A stretch of 64,000 nucleotides of DNA from Luteimonas panaciterrae (GTDB lineage Bacteria; Pseudomonadota; Gammaproteobacteria; Xanthomonadales; Xanthomonadaceae), in assembly GCF_020511115.1 (NCBI RefSeq), contig NZ_JAJAVH010000001.1, positions 868,001 through 932,000 of the forward strand, in the 5' to 3' direction. Positions 1 to 9,790 of this stretch are shown piece by piece (within the stretch, counting starts at the first letter, position 1; every line of letters starts with the position of its first letter). The notes under the pieces are model-generated. The model had not been told where the DNA came from, ran no database searches, and saw only the letters and a program-made list of their open reading frames with translations. The translations under genes were made by a program, and so were the position numbers.

Positions 1-1077
1 GTCACTGGATTCCCGCCTCCGCGGGAATGACGGCGTAAGTCGTGCACGCTCCGCGTGGAGGGTGGTATCGACTTCGCGCACCCGGCGCCGCGGTTTGCGC
101 GGTGGCCGCGGACGTACTTCGGAGAGCAGGCGCGCGAGCGCGACAGCATCGACGTTGCCGCCCGACACTACCGCGCATTTGCGCTTGCCGACGATGCGGC
201 GGCCCGCCGCCAGGGCCAGCGCACCGGCGCCCTCGGCGATGACGTGTTCTTCCAGCGCCAGGCGCACCAGGGTTTCGCGCAGTTCGGCTTCGCGCACGAT
301 GACGATGTCGTCGAGCAGCGTTTCCAGCACGCGACGAGTCAGTTCGCCCGGCACCTTGACGCGCACGCCGTCGGCGAGCGTGGCGACGGGATCGCGCAAT
401 GCCATGTCGCCGCGCAACGCGCGCGCCATCGCGTCGACGCCCTCGACCTGCGCGCCGACGATGCGCACGCGCCGGGACGCTTGCGTCCCGGACAAGCACG
501 CCGACTTCAATGCCAAGGCAACACCGGACGCCAGACCGCCGCCGCCGATCGGCACCAGCACCACGTCCGGCGACAGCGCGGCCAGTTCCAGCCCGACCGT
601 GCCCTGGCCGGCGATCACGTCGGCATCGTCGAAGGCGGACAGCAGACGGAAATCGTGCTGTTCGGCCAGTTCGGCGGCGAACGCCTTGGCTTCGTCGTAG
701 GTCTCGCCGTGCAGGCGCACGGTGGCGCCCCAGTGGGCGACGCCCGCGACCTTGGTTTCCGGCGCGGTACGCGGCATCACGGTGATCACCGGCATGCCCA
801 GCCGATACGCGGCCCAGGCCAGGCCTTGCGCGTGGTTGCCGGCGGATGCGGTGATCACGGTGCGCTCGTCGCCGCGCTCGCGCGCGGCCAGCAGTGCGTT
901 CATGGCGCCGCGCACCTTGTAGGAGCCGGTGCGCTGCAGGTTCTCGAGCTTCAGCCAGCAGCCGAAGCGCTCGGCGTAATGCGTGGGCGTGACTTCGAGA
1001 TAACGCCGCAGCCGCGCCTGCGCCGCCAGTACATCGGCGGCGGAGACGGGAGTGTCGTTGGCTACGGCAGGATCCAT
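1..1077 (-). CDS. ilvA: Threonine dehydratase, 3' end outside window
   Basis: Pyridoxal-phosphate enzyme that deaminates threonine to 2-oxobutanoate, the committed step to isoleucine. The ATG is at 1077, 10 bases past the ilvE stop at 1088, and the frame is open to the left edge (at least 359 codons). Visible motifs are the PLP lysine in GSYKVRGA, the phosphate-binding loop IGGGGLASG and the SGGN motif near the end of the catalytic domain. There is no sign of the C-terminal ACT-type regulatory domain of E. coli IlvA; after SGGNVDAVALARLL comes a basic, low-complexity tail that runs into a palindromic repeat and is translated there as SFPRRRES. It is the last gene of the ilvDCGMEA operon. Identity is near certain; the true C-terminus is not visible. 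Confidence 0.93.
   Translation of the reverse strand, partial: MDPAVANDTPVSAADVLAAQARLRRYLEVTPTHYAERFGCWLKLENLQRTGSYKVRGAMNALLAARERGDERTVITASAGNHAQGLAWAAYRLGMPVITVMPRTAPETKVAGVAHWGATVRLHGETYDEAKAFAAELAEQHDFRLLSAFDDADVIAGQGTVGLELAALSPDVVLVPIGGGGLASGVALALKSACLSGTQASRRVRIVGAQVEGVDAMARALRGDMALRDPVATLADGVRVKVPGELTRRVLETLLDDIVIVREAELRETLVRLALEEHVIAEGAGALALAAGRRIVGKRKCAVVSGGNVDAVALARLLSEVRPRPPRKPRRRVREVDTTLHAERARLTPSFPRRRESSD
5..33. repeat. Palindromic intergenic-type repeat (REP-like), inside the ilvA frame
   Basis: An 8-bp stem, ATTCCCGC (9-16) with GCGGGAAT (21-28), and the flanking CTGG/GACGG bases match the short palindromic repeat also seen at 8600, 9660, 60638 and 63814. Here it lies within the open ilvA frame and encodes PRRRES. 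Confidence 0.7.
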
Positions 1078-1087
1078 CGTTCTGAGC

Positions 1088-1999
1088 TCAGACCGGCGTC
1101 AGCCATTTTGAGGAGGCGGACTCCTCGCCACGCACCACGCGTGCGTACAGCGCCGCGAGTTCACGCGTGATCGGGTTTTCGCCGAAGCGGCGATCCTCGA
1201 TTTCGGCGATCGGCGCCACCTCGGCGGCGGTGCCGCAGGCGAACACTTCGTCGGCGTCGAGCAGTTCCTCGTAGGTGAGCGTGCCCGACTGCGCGCCGCT
1301 CAAGGCGATCAAGGTGTCGCGAGTGATGCCGGGCAGGGCATCGCGATGCTCGATGGCGGTGACGCGGCCGTTCTTCACCGCGAAAACATTCGCGCCGGTG
1401 CATTCGACGACGAAGCCGTCCTTGTCGACGAACAGCGCTTCGTCGAAGCCACGCGCCTTGCTTTCGCGCTTGGCGAGGATGGAGTTGACGTAGGCGCCGC
1501 ACAGCTTCAGTGGTGGCAACGAATCGGCGGGATTGCGGCGCCAGCTGGACACGGCCACGCGCGCGCGCGAACCGGCCAGATGCACCAGTGTCGGCGTGGT
1601 GGAGACCATCATGTGCTGCGGACGGCCGCTGACATCGAGACCGAAACTGCCTTCGCCATACCAGGCCAGCGGACGGATGTAGGCGTCGCGATGGCGGTTG
1701 GCGCGCAGTGTCGCCAGCGTGGCTTCGGTGGCCTGTTGCGCATCGAAGCTCATGCCCAGCAGTTCGGCACCGCGGCGCATGCGCTCCAGATGTTCGGGCA
1801 GGCGGAACACGGCCGCGCCATTCTTGGTGGCGTAGGCGCGGATGCCTTCGAACACGCCGCTGCCGTAGTGCATGGCGTGCGTGGTCAGATCAACCTGCAA
1901 GGCATCGACGTCGGCGATCTCGCCGTCGAACCACAGCTTCGGTTTCTCGGCGTTCGCGGCTTCGCTGATGGGAGTGACGTTGCTGGCGCTCACGGACAC
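1088..1999 (-). CDS. ilvE: Branched-chain amino-acid aminotransferase
   Basis: Fold-type IV PLP aminotransferase that makes leucine, isoleucine and valine from their 2-oxo acids with glutamate. The 303-residue length fits the family. The N-terminal segment contains the typical HYGSGVFEGIRAY, and the PLP lysine is in PLKLCGAYVNS, followed by GFDEALFVD and ECTGANVF. The ATG at 1999 overlaps the ilvM stop (1990-1992), consistent with translational coupling within the ilv operon. The downstream neighbour is ilvA. Confidence 0.93.
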   Translation of the reverse strand: MSVSASNVTPISEAANAEKPKLWFDGEIADVDALQVDLTTHAMHYGSGVFEGIRAYATKNGAAVFRLPEHLERMRRGAELLGMSFDAQQATEATLATLRANRHRDAYIRPLAWYGEGSFGLDVSGRPQHMMVSTTPTLVHLAGSRARVAVSSWRRNPADSLPPLKLCGAYVNSILAKRESKARGFDEALFVDKDGFVVECTGANVFAVKNGRVTAIEHRDALPGITRDTLIALSGAQSGTLTYEELLDADEVFACGTAAEVAPIAEIEDRRFGENPITRELAALYARVVRGEESASSKWLTPV

Positions 2000-2226
2000 G
2001 GCACCACCTCGACGGACAGACAGTCGTAGAGCTTGGCGAGCTGGTTCTGCAGCGATTCGTCGGAGCGGTCGCCCTCGACGGTCATGCGCAGATGCCAGCG
2101 GTCGCCGTCGGGTTGTGCTTCGCCATCCACCGACACGGGACGGAAGCCGCGCCGTTCGGCGGTGCCGAGCACGCGAGCGAGGGCGCCTTCGGCGTGTCGC
2201 AGGGTGAGTTCAAGCTGGTATCGCAT
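1990..2226 (-). CDS. ilvM: Acetolactate synthase small (regulatory) subunit, IlvM type
   Basis: A 78-residue protein with an ACT-like pattern (RYQLELTLRHAEGALARVLGTAERRGF, then a second beta strand WHLRMTVEG). It is of IlvM size rather than the about 160-residue IlvH/IlvN type. It lies immediately after the large subunit: its ATG (2226) overlaps the end of ilvG by 17 bases and its end overlaps ilvE. It should bind the IlvG catalytic subunit and stabilise the FAD/TPP holoenzyme. The name rests on size, position and the ACT-like sequence. Confidence 0.88.
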   Translation of the reverse strand: MRYQLELTLRHAEGALARVLGTAERRGFRPVSVDGEAQPDGDRWHLRMTVEGDRSDESLQNQLAKLYDCLSVEVVPCP

Positions 2227-4045
2227 GGGGGAAAGCCTCGGGAGAGGAAGAAGACGGAGGCGCGTTGGTGCCGGGCAGCGACGTCACCTCGTCGGCATCC
2301 AGCATCTGCGCGTTGTTGTGGTTCGGCGGCACCAGCGGCCAGACATTGGCGGCGGTGTCGATGGCGACATGCAGCAGCGCGGGGCCGGGCGCATCCAGCA
2401 ATGCCTGCAAAGCGCCTTCGACGTCGGCGGCCTGATTCACCGACAGCGCTTCGATGCCGAAGGCACGCGCGACCACGGCGAAATCCGGGTTGTCGGACAG
2501 ATCGATCTCGGAATAGCGGCGATCGAAGAACAGTTCCTGCCACTGCCGCACCATGCCCAGCGCCTGGTTGTCGAGCAGCACGATCTTCACCGGCAGGCCG
2601 TAGCGCTTCAGCGTGGCCAGCTCCTGCACGTTCATCAGGAACGAACCGTCGCCGCTCACGCACACCACTTGCGCTTTCGGGTTCTCCAGCTGCGCGCCGA
2701 TCGCCGCCGGCAGGCCGAAGCCCATCGCGCCGAGGGCGCCGCTGGTGAGGTGATTGCGCGGATGGGTGAAGCGCCAGTGCTGCGCCACCCACATCTGATG
2801 CTGGCCGACGTCGCAGGTGACGATCGCTTCGGGCGCCATTTCCGACATGCGCCTGAGCAGGGCGGGTGCGTAGACGCCGTCGCCCGGCGCGTCGTAGCGC
2901 GCGCCGAAGCGCAGTTTGCGTTCCAGGCACAGGCCGCGCCAGGCGCGTCGCGCGGCGGCGTGACGGCCGTGCATCTGCGCAGCGCACGGCGGTGCGAGGC
3001 GAGACAGACTTGCCGCGACGTCGCCACACACGCGCACGTCGGCATCACGCAGCTTGCCGATCTCGCACACGTCGGCATCCAGATGCACGATGCGCGCGTT
3101 GGGCGCGAACTCGGCCAGCTTGCCGGTGGCGCGGTCGTCGAAGCGCGCGCCGGCGACGATCAGCAGATCGGCTTCCTGCACTGCCATGTTGGCGGCGCGG
3201 GTGCCGTGCATGCCGAGCATGCCGAGATTGCAGGGATGCGCGGCCGGCAGCGCGCCCTGTGCCTTCAGCGTCAGCACGGTCGGGATGCGCGTCTGTTCGA
3301 CGAAATCGCGGAACGCGTCCACCGCATCGCCGAGCACGATGCCGCCGCCGCCGTACACCACCGGCTTCTTCGCCTGCGCGATCAGCGCGGCAGCTTCGTG
3401 CATGGCGGCGTCGGGCGCGCGCGGCACGATGTCGGTCGGTGCCGACTCGTAAGCGGGCAGATGCGAGGCATCGGCGGTCTGCACGTCCTTGGGCAGATCG
3501 ATCAGCACCGGCCCGGGCCGGCCACTGCGTGCCAGACGGAAGGCTTCGGACACCACGCGCGGCAGGTCGTCGACACGGCGCAGCAGGAAGCTGTGCTTGA
3601 CGATCGGCATGGTCATGCCGAACACGTCCAGTTCCTGGAACGCGTCGGTGCCCATCAGCGCCGTCGGCACCTGGCCGGTGATGCAGACCATCGGCACCGA
3701 ATCCAGCATCGCATCGGCGATGCCGGTGACCAGATTCGATGCGCCGGGACCGGAGGTTGCCACGCACACGCCCACGCGACCGCTGGCGCGCGCGTAGCCG
3801 TTGGCGGCGAAGGCGGCGCCCTGTTCGTGACGGACCAGGATGTGCTTCAGCGCCGCGCCGTGCAGCGCGTCGTAGAACGGCATGATCGTGCCGCCGGGAT
3901 AACCGAACAGCGTATCCACGCCTTCGGCGATCAGCGCCTGCACCAGCCAGCGCGCGCCGTTCATGGGCGCCGCCGCTTTCGCGGGCGTTGTCTCCGTGTC
4001 CTCACTGTCGACGGCCGTCACGGCCGCCGCCGTGGAAGCGTTCAT
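2210..4045 (-). CDS. ilvG: Acetolactate synthase large subunit
   Basis: TPP- and FAD-dependent synthase that condenses pyruvate with pyruvate or 2-oxobutanoate, feeding both valine/leucine and isoleucine. The 611 residues include the N-terminal TPP domain start (LFGYPGG, with the following VRHEQGAA glutamate), the central FAD/Rossmann domain, and the C-terminal TPP signature GDGSFLMN...NQALGMVRQWQ. The first about 28 residues are an Ala/Thr-rich extension before the family start. The ATG at 4045 abuts the ilvC TAA, with a GAGG ribosome site inside the end of ilvC. It pairs with ilvM downstream. Confidence 0.95.
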   Translation of the reverse strand: MNASTAAAVTAVDSEDTETTPAKAAAPMNGARWLVQALIAEGVDTLFGYPGGTIMPFYDALHGAALKHILVRHEQGAAFAANGYARASGRVGVCVATSGPGASNLVTGIADAMLDSVPMVCITGQVPTALMGTDAFQELDVFGMTMPIVKHSFLLRRVDDLPRVVSEAFRLARSGRPGPVLIDLPKDVQTADASHLPAYESAPTDIVPRAPDAAMHEAAALIAQAKKPVVYGGGGIVLGDAVDAFRDFVEQTRIPTVLTLKAQGALPAAHPCNLGMLGMHGTRAANMAVQEADLLIVAGARFDDRATGKLAEFAPNARIVHLDADVCEIGKLRDADVRVCGDVAASLSRLAPPCAAQMHGRHAAARRAWRGLCLERKLRFGARYDAPGDGVYAPALLRRMSEMAPEAIVTCDVGQHQMWVAQHWRFTHPRNHLTSGALGAMGFGLPAAIGAQLENPKAQVVCVSGDGSFLMNVQELATLKRYGLPVKIVLLDNQALGMVRQWQELFFDRRYSEIDLSDNPDFAVVARAFGIEALSVNQAADVEGALQALLDAPGPALLHVAIDTAANVWPLVPPNHNNAQMLDADEVTSLPGTNAPPSSSSPEAFPHAIPA

Positions 4046-5077
<1,032 letters not shown>

Positions 5078-5121
5078 GGGGTCGGGTTTCCGGTTGGAGA
5101 GGGGAAGGGGAGTGGTACGAG

Positions 5122-6873
5122 TCAGGCGGGAATCGGTTCGGCACTGGCCGCGTTCGCGGCAGTGGATGTCACCAGGGTCGCGGCGATGTGTTTGCTGTCG
5201 TCGAGCGGGCCGGGCGCGGTGACCGCGCCTTTCGAGGCGGAGCCGACGTCGCGCGCGTACTTGGCCAGCACGCCGGTGGTCACGCGCGGCGCGATGCGCG
5301 TGGGCGTGCGCTGCGAGAGATCGGCATCGACGTCGAGACGGCGCGTGGCGACGTCGATGGTGACGCGGTCGCCGTCGCGCAGGCGCGCGATCGGACCGCC
5401 GCGCGCGGCCTCGGGGCAGACGTGGCCGACCATGAAGCCGTGCGTGGCGCCGCTGAAGCGGCCGTCGGTGAGCAGGGCGACATCGTTGCCGAGGCCTTGT
5501 CCGACCAGCGCCGCGGTGACGGCCAGCATCTCGCGCATGCCGGGACCGCCGGCCGGGCCTTCGAAACGGATCACCACCACATCGCCGGCCTGGATCTGCC
5601 GCGCCTGCACGGCGGCGAAGGCGGCTTCCTCGCTGTCGAACACGCGCGCGGGGCCGCTGTGGCGCTCGCGGCCGTGGCCGGCGAGCTTCACGATGCAGCC
5701 TTCCGGCGCGAGGTTGCCGTACAGGATCGAGTAGCCGCCGCGCGGCTTGATCGGATTGCCGATCGGGCGCACCACGTCCTGCGATGCGGACACGGTCGCC
5801 GCATCCGTCTCCTCAAAAAAACTGCGGCCGGTGATCGTTGGAATGTCCTCGATCAGACCGGCCGCTTTCAGCTCGCGCGCCACCAATGCGGTGCCGCCTT
5901 GCTCGAACATTTCCGCCGCTGTGTAGCGGCCACCCGGTTTCAGGTCGGCGATCACGGGCGTGGCCGCGCTCGCCGCCTCGAATTCCTCCAGATCGAACGG
6001 CACGCCGGCTTCGTGCGCGATCGCCAGCAGATGCAGTGCCGCATTGGTGGAACCGGCGGTTGCCGAGACCGCGCGCGCGGCGTTGCGCAGCGCAGCGAGA
6101 GAGAGAAGGTCGCGCGGTCTCGGGCCGCCATCGCGCATTTGCGCCATCACCAGCTCGCCACATGCGCGGGCAGCGGCCGGTTTCTCGGCGTGAATCGCCG
6201 GAATGTCGTTGGCTCCCAGCGGCGACAGGCCGAGGAAGGTGAGCACCATCGCCATCGTGTTGGCGGTGAACTGGCCGCCGCAGGCGCCGGCGCCGGGGCA
6301 GGCGTGGGATTCGATGCGATGCAGTTCGGCGTCGTCGATGCGGCCGGCCGAATGCGCGCCGACCGCTTCGAACACGTCCTGCACGGTGAGCGGCTTGTCG
6401 TCGCCCGCACCGTTCTTGGACGGGCAGCGGCCCGGCAAGATCGTGCCGCCGTACAGGATCACCGTGGGGATATCGAGGCGCGCGGCGGCCATCGCGGCGG
6501 CGGGGATGGTCTTGTCGCAGCCGACCAGCAGCACCATCGCGTCCAGGCAATGGCCGGTGACGGCCAGTTCGATGGAGTCGGCGATGGTTTCGCGCGAGGC
6601 CAGCGAGGCGCGCATGCCGTCCGAACCCATCGCGATACCGTCGGTGACGGCGATGGTGTTGAACTCGATCGGCGTGCCGCCTGCGTCCAGCACGCCCTTG
6701 CGCACGTCCTGGGCCAGATCGCGCAGCGTGATGTTGCACGGTGAGACGTCGGACCAGGTGTGGATCACGCCGACGAAGGGTTTGGCGATGGCGGCATCGT
6801 CCAGCCCGGTCGCGCGCAGCATCGCGCGGGCGGGAGCGTGGGCGGGGCCTTGTTTGATGGCGTTGCTTCTCAC
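5122..6873 (-). CDS. ilvD: Dihydroxy-acid dehydratase
   Basis: Iron-sulfur dehydratase that makes the 2-oxo acid precursors of valine and isoleucine. I chose the GTG at 6873 because an AGGA ribosome site lies 10 bases upstream and the product (583 residues) then begins RSNAIKQGP like the family. The frame is open further upstream to 7167, but that would read through the attenuator. Cluster-ligand cysteines are seen in [16 protein letters not shown] and [18 protein letters not shown], and the C-terminal TDGRFSG...GHVCPEA is present. It is the first gene of the operon, behind the leader peptide and terminator. Confidence 0.95.
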   Translation of the reverse strand: MRSNAIKQGPAHAPARAMLRATGLDDAAIAKPFVGVIHTWSDVSPCNITLRDLAQDVRKGVLDAGGTPIEFNTIAVTDGIAMGSDGMRASLASRETIADSIELAVTGHCLDAMVLLVGCDKTIPAAAMAAARLDIPTVILYGGTILPGRCPSKNGAGDDKPLTVQDVFEAVGAHSAGRIDDAELHRIESHACPGAGACGGQFTANTMAMVLTFLGLSPLGANDIPAIHAEKPAAARACGELVMAQMRDGGPRPRDLLSLAALRNAARAVSATAGSTNAALHLLAIAHEAGVPFDLEEFEAASAATPVIADLKPGGRYTAAEMFEQGGTALVARELKAAGLIEDIPTITGRSFFEETDAATVSASQDVVRPIGNPIKPRGGYSILYGNLAPEGCIVKLAGHGRERHSGPARVFDSEEAAFAAVQARQIQAGDVVVIRFEGPAGGPGMREMLAVTAALVGQGLGNDVALLTDGRFSGATHGFMVGHVCPEAARGGPIARLRDGDRVTIDVATRRLDVDADLSQRTPTRIAPRVTTGVLAKYARDVGSASKGAVTAPGPLDDSKHIAATLVTSTAANAASAEPIPA

Positions 6874-6913
6874 TGACTGGCGTTCCTGTTGCGAAAACCC
6901 AGGCCCGGAAACG

Positions 6914-6942
6914 AAAAACCCCGCGCCTTTTGGGGCGCGGGG
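6914..6942 (-). terminator. ilv attenuator: intrinsic terminator
   Basis: On the minus transcript a perfect 9-bp stem, CCCCGCGCC with GGCGCGGGG and a six-base loop (CCAAAA), is followed by five U. It sits between the leader peptide stop (6978) and ilvD (6873). The segment GGCGCGGG inside the leader ORF (7001-6994) is an exact complement of the 5' arm, so a competing antiterminator can form. Confidence 0.88.
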
Positions 6943-6977
6943 TTTAGGTTCTTTCGACCTTGGGTTTGTGTTTTTAC

Positions 6978-7130
6978 TTACGCAAACCCGATTCCCGCGC
7001 CTGTTTGGACGGTAATAAGTACGAGTACGAGAATAAGCGCGGCGATTGGCAGCGTTGGCAGCAGCAAGTCCTTCAGCACGTCGGGCGACGTGGCCTGGAG
7101 GGCTTGCGGATGGTTGTTGCGCTGCGTCAT
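6978..7130 (-). CDS. ilvL: ilv operon leader peptide
   Basis: A 50-codon ORF that ends 35 bases before the terminator hairpin. Residues 29-41 read IAALILVLVLITV, giving a dense run of Ile, Leu and Val codons (ATC, CTT, ATT, CTC, GTA, CTC, GTA, CTT, ATT, GTC). This is the signature of ribosome-mediated attenuation by branched-chain aminoacyl-tRNAs. The last codons contain GGCGCGGG, which can pair with the terminator's 5' arm. I see no good ribosome site before the ATG at 7130. A perfect -35 box TTGACA lies at 7167-7162, so transcription may begin very close to the ATG (leaderless start), but the -10 is weak. The exact start is uncertain; the Ile/Leu/Val run is not. Confidence 0.82.
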   Translation of the reverse strand: MTQRNNHPQALQATSPDVLKDLLLPTLPIAALILVLVLITVQTGAGIGFA

Positions 7131-7228
7131 GGATGTGAGAGAAACATGCCCCGCGCGGGCTTGTCAACAGTTTCAGTTAGAACTTTTCGCCATGTCGCAT
7201 TTTTTCTTCCTTGCGCATGAGGAAGGGC

Positions 7229-8569
7229 TTAATTGGTTGCGGTTGTAAGTATTGCGTGGAGAGCTGCGTAATCGGCGGGCAATGCTTCGGCGGAAGCGGG
7301 GCGGGCCAATGATTCGGCCAATGCGGGGGGCGGCTCCACCGCATGTCCCACCAGGGGCTCGACGATGCTTTCGAACTTGGCCGGATGCGCCGTCGCCACC
7401 ACCGCCCAGTGACGCGTGTCTCCCTGCGCGCGCAACTGCTCGAGCAGGAACAGGCCGGTCGCGGTATGCGGACAGGGCACGATGCCGTGGCACGCCGGCG
7501 CGGCGGCGATCGTGGCGCGGATGGTGGCGTCGTCGACGCCCTGCGCGCGGATCGCGTGGCGCAATTCAGCATCGTCGCGATGCCAGTGGCGCAGCCGCTC
7601 GAAATTGCTGGGGGCACCGACGTCCATGGCGTTGGCCAGCGTGGCGCGGGTCGGTTGCGGTGCGTATTCATCGCCCGCGAAATAGCGCGGCAGGGTGTCG
7701 TTGGCGTTGGTGGCGAGCCGGATCTCGCCGATCGGCGCGCCCATGCGCTGCGCCACCAGCGCGGCGCAGGCGTTGCCGAGGTTGCCGGTGGGGACGATGA
7801 AATTCAGCGGCTCGCCGTGCCTGGCCGCGTGATGCGAGGCCGCATGCGCGTAGTACGCCGCCTGCGGCAACAGCCGGCCGAGACTGATGCTGTTGGCCGA
7901 ACTCAGCGATACCGCATTGCGCAATTCGACGTCCGACAGCGCCTGCTTGGCCATGCGCTGGCAATCGTCGAAGCTGCCATCGACGCGGAACGCGCGCACG
8001 TTGTCGCCCCAGCAGCCGAGCCCGTGCGCTTGTCGCGGCGAGACCTTGCCGTCAGGGTAGAGGATCACGACTTCGAATCCGGGCCGCCGATGGAACGCCG
8101 CCGCCACCGCCGCGCCGGTGTCGCCGGAGGTGGCGACGAGGATCGTCGTGACCGGCGCCTCCGGGGTGCGCAGGCCAGACAATGCTTCGGCGAGGAAGCG
8201 CGCGGCGTAATCCTTGAAGGCGGCGGTGGGGCCGTGGAACAGTTCCAGCAGGAAATTCTGTTTAGAAGCCGCCCGTTCAGAAGCCGCCTGTTCAGAAGCG
8301 GCGCTTGGGTTCTTCAACGGCCGCAGCGGCGCTTCGAACGAGAAGGCATGCGTGCAGATGTCGGCGAGCCGGTCGTGCAGCTTCGAATCGGTGAAGTAGG
8401 GTGCCAGCACTGCGTGCGCGGTTTCCGCGAGCGTGGAGAACGGCTGCGTCGACGCGATCACGGGAATACGCTCAGGCACGTACAGGCCGCCATCGGGCGC
8501 GAGGCCGGCGCTGAGCGCGTCGTCGATGTTCGTTGCTGGTGTCTGTCCGCGAGTGCTGATGAATTTCAT
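7229..8569 (-). CDS. thrC: Threonine synthase
   Basis: PLP enzyme that converts O-phosphohomoserine to threonine. 446 residues, starting MKFISTRGQTP as usual for proteobacterial ThrC; the PLP lysine is K119 in GPTAAFKDYAARF, preceded by FLLELFHGPT. Just before it, residues 89-104 carry an Ala/Ser/Glu tandem repeat (AASEQ, AASER, AASKQ) encoded by a 15-base DNA repeat (8261-8305), which looks like an expansion in a surface loop. It is the third gene of the thrABC operon; the ilv leader starts about 100 bases downstream. Confidence 0.95.
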   Translation of the reverse strand: MKFISTRGQTPATNIDDALSAGLAPDGGLYVPERIPVIASTQPFSTLAETAHAVLAPYFTDSKLHDRLADICTHAFSFEAPLRPLKNPSAASEQAASERAASKQNFLLELFHGPTAAFKDYAARFLAEALSGLRTPEAPVTTILVATSGDTGAAVAAAFHRRPGFEVVILYPDGKVSPRQAHGLGCWGDNVRAFRVDGSFDDCQRMAKQALSDVELRNAVSLSSANSISLGRLLPQAAYYAHAASHHAARHGEPLNFIVPTGNLGNACAALVAQRMGAPIGEIRLATNANDTLPRYFAGDEYAPQPTRATLANAMDVGAPSNFERLRHWHRDDAELRHAIRAQGVDDATIRATIAAAPACHGIVPCPHTATGLFLLEQLRAQGDTRHWAVVATAHPAKFESIVEPLVGHAVEPPPALAESLARPASAEALPADYAALHAILTTATN

Positions 8570-8599
8570 GCAGTGTCTCCCCGCATCACCTCAATAGCC

Positions 8600-8649
8600 G
8601 TCATTCCTGCTTGACCAGCCATTCGGTTGTTAAAAATCGCAGGAATGAC
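8600..8649. repeat. REP-like inverted repeat between thrC and thrB
   Basis: GTCATTCCTGC (8600-8610) and GCAGGAATGAC (8639-8649) form an 11-bp stem with a 28-base loop, related to the GTCATTCCCGC repeats elsewhere in the window. It fills most of the thrB-thrC gap. Confidence 0.7.
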
Positions 8650-8659
8650 AGGGGAGACG

Positions 8660-9604
8660 TCAGCGGTCATCGATGACCTCCGCGCGAGGTGCATTGACCG
8701 GCGACACGTAGGCACGCGCACCGAACCCCGCGTCGACGAAGCCACCACGCATCGCCGGCGCGGCGGCCTCGGCCTCGGCCTTGGAGGCGAACCAGGCGAA
8801 GACGCTCGGCCCGCCACCGGAAATGCTGGCGCCGAGCGCGCCATGATCGAGCGCGGCGGCTTTCACTTGCGCGAATCCGGGAATCAGCGATGCGCGCCGC
8901 GGCTCCACCAGCAAGTCGTGCAGGCCTTCGCGGATCAGACCGGCATCGCCGCGCTGCAGGCCGGTGAGAAACAAAGCCAGATGCGTGGTCTGCCCGACGA
9001 TCTCATGCAGCGAGTACGGCTCGGACAGCACAGCGCGCGCGCGCCGCGTTTCCAGCACCTGGTCCGGATGCACCGCCACGCAATACAGCCAGTCGGGCGC
9101 GGCGAGCGCGATCATGCGCGTCGGCGTCGCCATCGCCACGCCGCCGAGCAGCATCGGCGCGACGTTGTCGCCATGACGGCTGCCGCTGGATACCGATTCG
9201 CCATCGAGCGCGAAGTCGTACAGCGCATCGCGTTCGAGCGGCGCATCGAGCACCGCGTTCGCGGCCACCACCGCGGCCACGCAGGACGCGGCCGAACCGC
9301 CGAGGCCAGAGCCGAGCGCGATGCCTTTCTCCAGCTCCAGAGCCAGTCCGTAAGGCAATCGTAAGGTGTCGCGCATCGAGATCAACGCGCGGCCGGCCGT
9401 GTTGTGCTCGGCTTGCAGTGGCAGCGCGTCGACGCCTGGCACGTCGCCGCGGATGGCATCGACGCGCACGACGGGCTCGTCGATGCGGCGCACGATCGCG
9501 ACATCGCGCGGGCCGACGATGGCGTGGCCGAGCAGGTCGAAACCGACGCCGATGTTGCCGACGCTGGCGGGCGCGAAGGCGCGGGCTTGGAAAGTTGAGG
9601 GCAT
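8660..9604 (-). CDS. thrB: Homoserine kinase
   Basis: GHMP-family kinase that phosphorylates homoserine. 314 residues from the ATG at 9604 (an in-frame TTG four codons upstream is less likely). The N-terminus [16 protein letters not shown] and the ATP loop [16 protein letters not shown] are diagnostic; the C-terminal [13 protein letters not shown] is the third GHMP motif. It lies between thrA and thrC in the thr operon, with palindromic repeats in both gaps. Confidence 0.95.
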   Translation of the reverse strand: MPSTFQARAFAPASVGNIGVGFDLLGHAIVGPRDVAIVRRIDEPVVRVDAIRGDVPGVDALPLQAEHNTAGRALISMRDTLRLPYGLALELEKGIALGSGLGGSAASCVAAVVAANAVLDAPLERDALYDFALDGESVSSGSRHGDNVAPMLLGGVAMATPTRMIALAAPDWLYCVAVHPDQVLETRRARAVLSEPYSLHEIVGQTTHLALFLTGLQRGDAGLIREGLHDLLVEPRRASLIPGFAQVKAAALDHGALGASISGGGPSVFAWFASKAEAEAAAPAMRGGFVDAGFGARAYVSPVNAPRAEVIDDR

Positions 9605-9659
9605 CGAGGAAGGCAAAAGGTTCTGAAGGGGATAATGCGTCAGGTGGTTGCTTTGTGTT

Positions 9660-9756
9660 CGTCATCCCAGCGAAAGCTGGGACCCATTTTGATCGTGTTC
9701 TTCATCTTGCGGTGAAAGCAAAAAGAAAATGGGTTCCAGCTTTCGCTGGAATGACG
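9660..9756. repeat. Inverted pair of REP units between thrA and thrB
   Basis: Two 31-base units (9660-9690 and 9726-9756) face each other; each has its own hairpin with a GCGAAAGC or GCTTTCGC centre. They differ at two positions, and the changes (C to T and G to A) preserve base pairing in the stem, so structure seems to be maintained. Located in the 186-base thrA-thrB gap. Confidence 0.8.
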
Positions 9757-9790
9757 GATTGGAGGAATTCGCATCTGCTGTTTTCGTTTT

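Noticed and set aside
6874..7167. Upstream extension of the ilvD frame to an ATG at 7167
   Set aside because: It would read through the leader ORF and terminator; the GTG at 6873 has a ribosome site and the family N-terminus.
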